Below are positions 7,601 to 11,089 of a stretch of DNA of 11,089 bases, piece by piece. The position numbers were made by a program, and so were the translations under genes. The stretch is taken from positions 200,109 through 211,197 of the forward strand of contig KE356579.1 of the NCBI GenBank assembly GCA_000416085.1. Direction: 5' to 3'. Numbering within the stretch: position 1 is the stretch's first letter; every line of letters begins with the position of its first letter. A model generated the notes under the pieces. That model searched no databases, had not been told where the DNA came from, and was given only the letters and a program-made list of their open reading frames with translations. This DNA is from a halophilic archaeon J07HX64 (GTDB lineage Archaea; Halobacteriota; Halobacteria; Halobacteriales; Haloarculaceae).

Positions 7601-9732
7601 TGTTGCTCGAACTCGTCGGGAGCAAAGACGTACCCCTCCTGTCCGAGGTCGTTTTTGGGTACGGTGTCGGGGCGGTAGCCGAGTTCGGCGGCAAACGAGT
7701 GGCCGTGGACCGATGGTCGGACCCACACCTCGTACTCGTCGACGTGGTCGGTCAGGTCGATTGTTTCCACCGGATCACCATCTGGACCGTCCCAGTCGTG
7801 AGGGAGTTCGTAGTTCGTCGCGTCGTCCAGATCGCCGGCCTCGACAAACGAGTAACTGTCCTCCGTGATGCCGTTCGTCTCGTTTTTCCGGACGAGCATC
7901 CGGTGATTCGGCGTCACGCGGAAATCTGTCTTGCGCGTCTCGATATCGACGAGGTCCCCACGGTAGTCGGGGTACGATTGCGTCTCCACGACCGGCTTGA
8001 CCTCCATCTCCATCGTCTCCGGGTCCAGCGAGTACACCCTATCGCCGACCGCGAGGTCCCGAATATTCCGCACACCGTCCGGCGTCAGCACGTCGGTGTC
8101 CGGTGTGAAGCAGTTCATTATCACCTTGACAGCCTGTTGCTGGCGGTCGTACTGCTCGTACTCTGGGCTGTCCGGGTCGTGGTCACTGCGGAGGGCCTTC
8201 TTGTCCTCGCGCTCGGTCAGCAACTCGTCGACCATCTCCCTGATCGCGCCGTCGGGTTCCTTTCGAAAGTGGGTCTCGTTCGGGGCCGTGTACGTCTCCC
8301 CGTCGTAGGTCTCGGGGTCGACCTTCGTCTCGGGCGAGGCGTTGATTGTCACCATACACATCGGGTAGAGGGATTTGAGATCTAGGACACTCACATTTTC
8401 ACGCACACCGGTGATAGGGTCGAAGACGGCACCGCCCTCGTAGTCCTCGCTGGCCTGTCGGCCCTTCGAGGGGAGTGCGAACTTGTCGTGCAGTTTGTGG
8501 AGGACGTACATGTCGACAGCATCGCCTGGGGTGGTCGCGTCCTCGAGTTTACAGCCGACGAACTGCCGGACCTCGTTCCAGAAGGGGATGATGTTCTGTT
8601 CGTCGTCGAGTTCGACACAGAGTTCGACATCCCGGAGGTTGTACTCGAGCAGTCGTTCGGGGTTCTCCTCCCAGAGATCGCCGATATCGCCGGCGTAGCG
8701 CTCCTTTCCGATGCCGAGTTCGCGCTGGCCGACATCCTCCAACCGGTATGAGTCCAGTTCGGTGAACTTCGTGCGCTGGTAGGCGTACAGCAGGTCGAAC
8801 ATCACCCGGCCCTTCACGTTCGGTCCCTGCCAGTCGCTCCGCCAGACCTCGTCGACCCGTGAGAGGCGGTCGATACCGAGGCTGTGGTCGGTGTCGGGGT
8901 TCAGTTCCTCCAGCCGATCGAGCAGATACGGCGCGTCGAAGTCGGTGAAGTTCCAGCCGGTGGCGACATCCGGGTCGGTCTGCTCAATGTAGCCGACAAA
9001 CGCGTCGAGCATCGCCTCCTCGGTGTCGAACACCCGGATATCGGTGTCAAGATCTGCCCTGTCGACGCTGTCCACGGTGTCCTCCCGGGCCTGTATCGGG
9101 GTGTAGTCGGTGAGTTCCGCCGGCGGGTCGGTCCCCTCCGGCGGGTCGTACAGCCAGAGCACGTACTCGTCGCGGACAGAGTCGTGACTGGTGATACAGA
9201 TAATCCGTTCCTCGCCGTCCTCGGGGAACCCAGAGCGGTCGTCGACCTCGATGTCGAACGTGTTGACCCGCGGGGTCGCGTCCACCTCGACCGGGTCGAG
9301 TTCCTCGTGGTGGACACGCAGTGTCTGCCGGTCGGTACCGGTCTCGACGGTACGAACAGGCAGACGAATCCCGCTTGTGATGTCCTTGTCTATCAACAAC
9401 CGGTTGGGAAAGAGGATATCGGCCTCGAAGTGGTCGAAGTCGTCGCGGAGCTGTCCCACGTCGCGTGGTGTCTGACCGAATATCTTCATCAGACGCTCAC
9501 CCCGGATAGACTCGTAGGGGTCGCCGCTCGCGTCGGCCTGCTCCCACCCGGTGATGCGGTCGTACTGGCGGAGTCGCTGTTCGGTGGCCTCCTCGACCGG
9601 GGCGTAAAAGTACGGTTTGAACTCCAGAACGCGTGCGTGGACAGGGTCGCCATCGGCGGTCCGGCCAAAGACGTGCACTACGGGGTACTCGTCGTCACCG
9701 CGGCCCTCGACGGTGTAGTCGACCTGCATCAC
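4609..9732 (-). CDS. polB: Family B DNA polymerase (PolB) with two inteins
   Basis: This is a replicative family B polymerase with proofreading. The 1707-aa precursor contains 846 residues of inteins; the spliced product is 861 aa. Extein motifs in order: ExoI FDIEVD (D160, E162), ExoII NFTDFD (N261, D266), ExoIII YNLRD (Y364, D368), motif A DLKSLYP (D451, uninterrupted), motif B K536-VIMN / SLYG (split by intein 1 after N540), motif C YGD / TDS (split by intein 2 after D997), KKRY (1498-1501), and a C-terminal PIP-box-like QTGLGEFM (1700-1707) for PCNA binding. All exonuclease and polymerase acidic residues are present. Y6 and P40 resemble residues of the archaeal uracil-sensing pocket. The first codon at 9732 is GTG, and an ATG follows at 9729. 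The latter overlaps the TGA of the 46-codon upstream frame, so it is the likelier start if translation is coupled. The normal N-terminus may lie in that upstream frame (see the frameshift finding). Confidence 0.97.
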   Translation of the reverse strand: MMQVDYTVEGRGDDEYPVVHVFGRTADGDPVHARVLEFKPYFYAPVEEATEQRLRQYDRITGWEQADASGDPYESIRGERLMKIFGQTPRDVGQLRDDFDHFEADILFPNRLLIDKDITSGIRLPVRTVETGTDRQTLRVHHEELDPVEVDATPRVNTFDIEVDDRSGFPEDGEERIICITSHDSVRDEYVLWLYDPPEGTDPPAELTDYTPIQAREDTVDSVDRADLDTDIRVFDTEEAMLDAFVGYIEQTDPDVATGWNFTDFDAPYLLDRLEELNPDTDHSLGIDRLSRVDEVWRSDWQGPNVKGRVMFDLLYAYQRTKFTELDSYRLEDVGQRELGIGKERYAGDIGDLWEENPERLLEYNLRDVELCVELDDEQNIIPFWNEVRQFVGCKLEDATTPGDAVDMYVLHKLHDKFALPSKGRQASEDYEGGAVFDPITGVRENVSVLDLKSLYPMCMVTINASPETKVDPETYDGETYTAPNETHFRKEPDGAIREMVDELLTEREDKKALRSDHDPDSPEYEQYDRQQQAVKVIMNCFTPDTDVLTPDGVRNIRDLAVGDRVYSLDPETMEMEVKPVVETQSYPDYRGDLVDIETRKTDFRVTPNHRMLVRKNETNGITEDSYSFVEAGDLDDATNYELPHDWDGPDGDPVETIDLTDHVDEYEVWVRPSVHGHSFAAELGYRPDTVPKNDLGQEGYVFAPDEFEQHREYIEQVAEKTFVHAEAGRKWIPRTYDGTDFLDLLAWYVTEGNVHTSETKQFGEGTRGSATTVEIAQNAVADGGESHHGSIGDLLDRMGFDYYVDERSYQFTSKLLGDLFEEIAGTDSFTKRIPEFVFGASQPQKRRFLETLIDGDGDRQTNSWRYSTASEQLRDDVLRLCTHLGLTANYQQDSGTWRIYVTEDSKNTLRMHRSGSTSTADDGVYCVTVEDNHTLMAGRNGTFQFVGQSLYGVLGWDRFRLYDRQMGGAVTATGREVIEFTEEVTNELDKEVIYGDSVTGERPVVVRDPDGIVRIYPIERLYQRATQSPAEDTVITVDGMPITGIESSKEYATLEGWDALSVDDDGQSEWSPIEQVVRHETDKPVIKLQHKFGESVTTRDHSYVVESGGELVEAPPNEVESPLRIPDMPETDEIETIDVYEVLNGYTRRYEDGRGSGGVTTKTKRVCADDEAVWFGHEHHRGLDKTVEVQRYIDLDSEDGEALLRLLGAYVPEGSASTVETTDSRFGASIAESRRTWLEQLQDDYHRLFENTSVSIVASDTRDERTVEHPGDDSETALTYDDQTLKLQMMNELAAVFFREFAGQRSRGKKIPSFVFHLPAEKQELFIQMLVEGDGSREFPRYSAEYAERNFDFETTSRELAGGLSVLLTQRGTKHSLKYREEKESYTVRTCDYYDSGREPVLTEVAHDGYVYDLSVRENENFVDAVGGIVLHNTDSVMISMGSDAEKAESIERSFEIEERINEAYDEFAAEELNASEHRFQIEFEKLYRRFFQAGKKKRYAGHIVWKEGKDVDDIDITGFEYKRSDIAPVTKEVQLEVIESIVTGADIADIKQYVTEVIEGFQTGENDPEEIGIPGGIGKRLDNYDTDTAQVRGAKYANRVLGTNFQRGSKPKRLYIDRVHAGFFRRVESENPELRDDPVYQEFKRDPDVICFEYADQLPEEFEIDWEKMLDKTLKGPIERILEALDISWEEVKSGQEQTGLGEFM
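5431..6741 (-). mobile_element. Intein 2 in PolB motif C (pol-c site), with LAGLIDADG endonuclease
   Basis: Precursor residues 998-1434 (437 aa) interrupt the catalytic YGD/TDS motif. The first residue is Ser998 (SVTGERPVVV), so splicing starts by an N-O shift. Block B is VTTRDH with T1099 and H1102. Endonuclease motifs are LLGAYVPEG (E1214) and QMLVEGDG (D1335), with KKIPSFVF between them. The C-terminus is the canonical VLHN with Thr at +1. It is therefore a Ser1/Asn-Thr intein, chemically different from intein 1 and not a recent copy of it. One sampled 60-base row inside it (5581-5640) has 32 G/C, against 38 in an extein row (8881-8940), a weak hint of different base composition. Confidence 0.95.
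6886..8112 (-). mobile_element. Intein 1 in PolB motif B (pol-b site), with LAGLIDADG endonuclease
   Basis: Precursor residues 541-949 (409 aa) lie between KVIMN and SLYGVLGW. Block A begins with nucleophile C541 (CFTPDTDVLTPDG). Block B has T607-PN-H610 (TxxH). The two LAGLIDADG-type motifs are LLAWYVTEG (acid E752) and LIDGDG (acid D857), with block D KRIPEFVF between them, so both catalytic acids are kept and homing activity is plausible. Block F is VYCVTVEDNHTLMAGRNG. The C-terminus is FQFVGQ with Ser at +1, so the usual His-Asn is Gly-Gln. Inteins ending in Gln are known and can splice. The boundaries follow from restoring the canonical K-x3-N-S-x-Y-G motif. The pol-b site name follows the InBase convention from memory. 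Confidence 0.95.
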
Positions 9733-9869
9733 TGCAACGTCGACAGTCTCTCGACAGGCGGGAACCGCTCGCCGGTGACGGACTCGCGCTCACCCGTACC
9801 GGCCACTGCCTGCGCCTCCGCGGCTACTGGCCGCCCATCCGCGTACTGTCCCAGTTCGGACTGTCCCAT
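9729..9869 (-). CDS. 46-codon frame upstream of polB: displaced PolB N-terminus or leader peptide
   Basis: The ATG at 9869 is 24 bases after the TATA box at 9893-9898, exactly where a leaderless transcript should begin. The frame encodes 46 residues, starting MGQSELGQYADG and ending GERFPPVERLSTLQ, and its TGA (9731-9729) shares one base with the polB ATG at 9729 (TGATG). Q3-xx-L6-xx-Y9 matches a PIP-box pattern and mirrors QTGLGEFM at the polymerase C-terminus. Haloarchaeal PolB proteins, as I recall, carry an acidic N-terminal extension before VDYTxEG. This frame plus a -1 shift would supply it. It could be the 5' part of a frameshifted polB or a genuine coupled small protein. The promoter and overlap make it likely to be translated either way. 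Confidence 0.6.
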   Translation of the reverse strand: MGQSELGQYADGRPVAAEAQAVAGTGERESVTGERFPPVERLSTLQ

Positions 9870-9892
9870 GTTCTCTATTATCTGGGCCCCCG

Positions 9893-9898
9893 AATAAA
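9893..9898 (-). promoter_or_regulatory. TATA box of the polB transcription unit
   Basis: On the minus strand the sequence reads TTTTTATTCG (9900-9891), with core TTTATT. It ends 24 bases before the ATG at 9869 and 161 bases before the polB GTG at 9732. No equally good box was seen nearer to the polB start, so the mRNA is expected to begin at about 9870 and include the 46-codon frame. Confidence 0.65.
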
Positions 9899-10033
9899 AA
9901 CACCTGCGACGTCTGCCTGTGTCTCCGCTCACACCCCCACATACCAACCCGGTTTCACGCGCACGCCACCGACACTCACGCCGGAATCAACGCACCTGCC
10001 TGTCGGAGACGGCCCCGACTCCGTTCGCCTAAC

Positions 10034-10046
10034 AAATAGTTGATAA
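10034..10046 (+). promoter_or_regulatory. Possible TATA region of the small membrane protein gene
   Basis: The patch AAATAGTTGATAA is the only A/T-rich stretch upstream of the ATG at 10074 and ends about 28 bases before it. The box is poor compared with the other promoters in the window. Confidence 0.3.
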
Positions 10047-10064
10047 CCCTGCGGCGCGTACACA

Positions 10065-10069
10065 GAGGT
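10065..10069 (+). promoter_or_regulatory. Shine-Dalgarno-like GAGGT before the ATG at 10074
   Basis: GAGGT matches the haloarchaeal anti-Shine-Dalgarno complement GGAGGTGATC and lies four bases before the ATG. The leaderless genes in this window lack such a site, so this gene probably has a short 5' leader. It supports ATG 10074 as the start. Confidence 0.4.
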
Positions 10070-10073
10070 AGCT

Positions 10074-10424
10074 ATGGCAACAACGGACAGTGCGTCGGGA
10101 TTCAGCGTCACGTGGGTGCTCGTTGCACTCGCAGTTGGAGCGACACTGCAGGCCATCGGATGGGTAATCGACATCAGTATCTTCACCGGACTGCCGGCGT
10201 ACTTTCTCGTCGGACTCCTCACCGCGTGGGGAAGTCCCGGAGACACCCTCGCCGAACCCGGAGTGGCGGCGTTTCTCATGGTTGTCGCCGGGTTCATAAT
10301 CGACAATTTCCTCCTGACGGTGCTCGTCGTCGGCATCCCGCTGGCGGCGGCCTACGGCGTTGCCGGACTGCTCGCTGCACTGCTCGGCGCGTTCCTCGGC
10401 GAACGGTTCCTCGACACCTCCTGA
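10074..10424 (+). CDS. Small four-helix integral membrane protein of unknown function
   Basis: The 116-residue protein has a short polar N-terminus (MATTDSASGF) and four predicted membrane segments at about residues 12-32, 38-53, 64-86 and 88-109, ending in the charged tail GERFLDTS. Helices 3 and 4 are glycine- and alanine-rich with GxxxG-like spacing (VAGLLAALLGAFLG), consistent with tight helix packing. Asp33 and Asp77 lie within or beside the hydrophobic segments. It resembles the many small haloarchaeal membrane proteins of DUF5518 type in size, but I cannot assign it to a family with confidence. It is transcribed divergently from polB. A longer minus-strand frame over the same DNA is Cys/Arg/Ser-rich and has no membrane or domain pattern, so the plus frame is taken as real. 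Confidence 0.7.
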   Translation: MATTDSASGFSVTWVLVALAVGATLQAIGWVIDISIFTGLPAYFLVGLLTAWGSPGDTLAEPGVAAFLMVVAGFIIDNFLLTVLVVGIPLAAAYGVAGLLAALLGAFLGERFLDTS

Positions 10425-10754
10425 CTCTCCCGTGCGACACTCCGGGGCGAACGGCCCGGAACTGTTCCTGACTGTCTGTTTCCCACACGCCGAGCGTACC
10501 GTCTCTCTGGTGGTGACTGGGTCACCGATACGCCGGTATTCGACGATACCGGTCGAACCTGCTCGCCCTGGGACAGAACTGGCCTCGACACCAGTGGCCA
10601 CGCCACGATTCGATATCGCAATATACAGTTTATATCTGTTCACGGGACCATCTGCGCGGCTGACGTCCGTCGAATCTCGGAGCGTCTCCGCCTCGACAGC
10701 GGGGGTATCCCACCGTCGGGTGCGCCCGACCGCCCCAGAGGAGTCTCTCTCCGC
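10425..10754. other. Gene-poor region with palindromes and an A/T-rich promoter-like patch
   Basis: A plus frame runs through here, but its composition (Ser/Pro/Arg-rich, no domain pattern, starting inside the previous gene) looks non-coding. Three hairpins are present: GGAAC-T-GTTCC (10458-10468), GGTGAC-TGG-GTCACC (10512-10526) and CCGGTAT-TCGACG-ATACCGG (10533-10552). A patch at 10619-10637, including TTTATATC (10630-10637), could act as a TATA box toward the right. No gene is supported; the region may be decayed DNA or a regulatory/ncRNA region. Confidence 0.45.
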
Positions 10755-10821
10755 TCAGGGCGCTGGGGCTGTCACCATCCGCGGTTTACTGATCCCGGAT
10801 CTACAGGGTACAGGCAGAGTG

Positions 10822-10896
10822 CCACGGGGTCGTTTGGAACTCTTCGAGTTCCGTGATGAGGAGGGACGAAGTCTCTCGAACCAGTTGACCCCGTGG
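10822..10896. ncRNA. Three-way-junction fold 1 (candidate structured RNA, strand unresolved)
   Basis: A perfect 10-base inverted repeat, CCACGGGGTC (10822-10831) and GACCCCGTGG (10887-10896), encloses two hairpins. The first is GGAACTC-TTC-GAGTTCC (10836-10852, seven perfect pairs). The second is GAGGGAC-GAA-GTCTCTC (10861-10877, seven pairs of which one is G.U if the plus strand is transcribed). All three arms are seen directly in the sequence. Such nesting is unlikely by chance and suggests a structured RNA or a mobile-element end. An open minus frame also crosses it, so a coding origin is not excluded. Confidence 0.4.
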
Positions 10897-10935
10897 ATGA
10901 ATGCCGTCACGAAATTCCACAAATCCAAGTAGTTG

Positions 10936-10997
10936 GAGCGACCAGAAATGCCCACAAAGCATGGCGTTGAACAGCTCAACACCGTTGCTGGTCGTTC
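10936..10997. ncRNA. Three-way-junction fold 2, overlapping the end of the possible tnpB
   Basis: The outer stem GAGCGACCAG (10936-10945) pairs with CTGGTCGTTC (10988-10997): nine Watson-Crick pairs and one G.U if plus-strand. It encloses ATGC/GCAT (10948-10962, 7-base loop) and, directly adjacent, GGCGTTGA/TCAACACC (10963-10983, 5-base loop, one mismatch that becomes G.U if minus-strand). The strand is ambiguous from the wobbles. It contains the TGA of the minus frame at 10976. If that frame is tnpB, the position is where TnpB-associated guide RNA (omegaRNA/reRNA; sotRNA in Halobacterium) is made. Confidence 0.4.
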
Positions 10998-11089
10998 GAT
11001 AGGTTTGGAACTGCGGCCCCTCTCAAAATCCGCGACGGCGGTGCGGCGGGGGTTTCAACGGGCGGAGTGAAGCCGCCGACTCCCACGGA
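10976..11089 (-). CDS. Possible C-terminal fragment of an IS1341/IS605-type TnpB
   Basis: On the minus strand a frame enters from the right edge and runs 37 codons to TGA at 10978-10976, reading SVGVGGFTPPVETPAAPP and then a polar tail ending NDQQRC. The string GGFTPPVET resembles the C-terminal tail of one class of haloarchaeal IS1341-type TnpB proteins, which as I recall carry FxPPVETALP after the RuvC domain. The DNA just outside it (GACTCCCACGGA at the plus-strand end) also resembles sequence common around such elements. No catalytic part of TnpB lies inside the window, so this rests on a short tail match only. Confidence 0.35.
   Translation of the reverse strand, partial: SVGVGGFTPPVETPAAPPSRILRGAAVPNLSNDQQRC

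Larger units (their letters stand above)
9870..10073. other. Divergent intergenic region between polB and the membrane protein gene
   Basis: About 200 bases hold the polB TATA box at the left and an A/T-rich patch at 10031-10046 at the right, with nothing recognisable in between. No tRNA, repeat or further open frame was identified. Any shared regulation of the two divergent genes would have to act here. Confidence 0.5.

Noticed and set aside
7366..9897. Long plus-strand open frames (7366-8385 and 8884-9897) opposite polB
   Set aside because: They lie entirely antisense to well-supported PolB extein and intein motifs and have the Val/Leu/Arg-rich make-up typical of GC-rich shadow frames.
10029..10643. 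204-codon minus-strand frame over the small membrane protein
   Set aside because: It is polar, Cys/Arg/Ser-rich and without domain pattern. The plus frame has four clear membrane helices and a Shine-Dalgarno site.
10853..10859. GTGATGA, a match to the C box of C/D-box sRNA
   Set aside because: No CTGA D box follows at a suitable distance on the same strand.
10360..10932. 190-codon plus-strand frame at the right end
   Set aside because: It starts inside the membrane protein gene, is low-complexity Ser/Pro/Arg in its first two thirds and crosses several palindromes. Only its tail (ELFEFRDEEGRSLSNQ) looks protein-like, so it was left as unexplained rather than called.
10755..10982. 75-codon minus-strand frame through the folded region
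   Set aside because: It vaguely resembles short haloarchaeal hypothetical proteins I have seen, but it is more simply explained by a conserved structured region being over-called as coding.
10822..10997. RNase P RNA or SRP RNA as the identity of the folded region
   Set aside because: Neither the RNase P CR-I/CR-V signatures nor the SRP helix 8 GGAAGGGAGCA-type sequence is present.
1..11089. CRISPR array, tRNA or rRNA
   Set aside because: No regularly spaced repeats, cloverleaf or rRNA-like sequence was seen anywhere in the window.

Overview
The window reads as chromosomal DNA of a haloarchaeon (class Halobacteria). It is GC-rich, its proteins are rich in Asp and Glu, and three genes have a TATA-like box ending 24-26 bases before the ATG, as in leaderless archaeal transcripts. 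The recognisable proteins are PolB with inteins, a haloarchaeal RNase HI, a thiolase with a DUF35 partner, and a DUF7521-like membrane protein.

Layout from left to right. At 1-257 is the 3' part of a small membrane protein gene (+). At 321-2156 is a superfamily 1 UvrD/Rep-type helicase (+). At 2221-2838 is an RNase HI-type nuclease (+). After a convergent gap come two minus-strand genes with a 4-base ATGA overlap: a thiolase-fold enzyme (3399-4550) and its zinc-ribbon/OB-fold partner (2959-3402). Upstream of them, 4609-9732 (-) encodes family B DNA polymerase of 1707 aa, interrupted by two large inteins with LAGLIDADG endonuclease domains. One lies in polymerase motif B (DNA 6886-8112) and the other in motif C (5431-6741), leaving an 861-aa polymerase. 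Divergent from polB is a small four-helix membrane protein (10074-10424, +). The last ~660 bases hold no convincing complete gene. They carry two adjacent three-way-junction folds, several perfect hairpins and, at the edge, what may be the C-terminal end of an IS1341-type TnpB gene (-).

The strongest anomaly is at the 5' end of polB. The only good promoter is placed for a leaderless start at 9869. From there a 46-codon frame begins with a PIP-like motif and ends in a TGA that overlaps the polB ATG by one base. Just upstream of the polB start, the polB frame itself reads RETVDVAVMQVDY, which looks like a continuation of the polymerase. A single -1 shift near 9748-9761 would fuse the two. This is a real frameshift with coupled re-initiation, programmed frameshifting, or a sequence error.

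Functionally, the helicase, RNase H and PolB would all act on DNA or RNA:DNA intermediates in replication and repair, but only their proximity suggests a link. The thiolase/DUF35 pair is metabolic. It lacks both expected catalytic cysteines, which makes ordinary thiolase chemistry doubtful. The right end may be an IS605/IS1341-type element with its associated guide-type RNA. That assignment is tentative.
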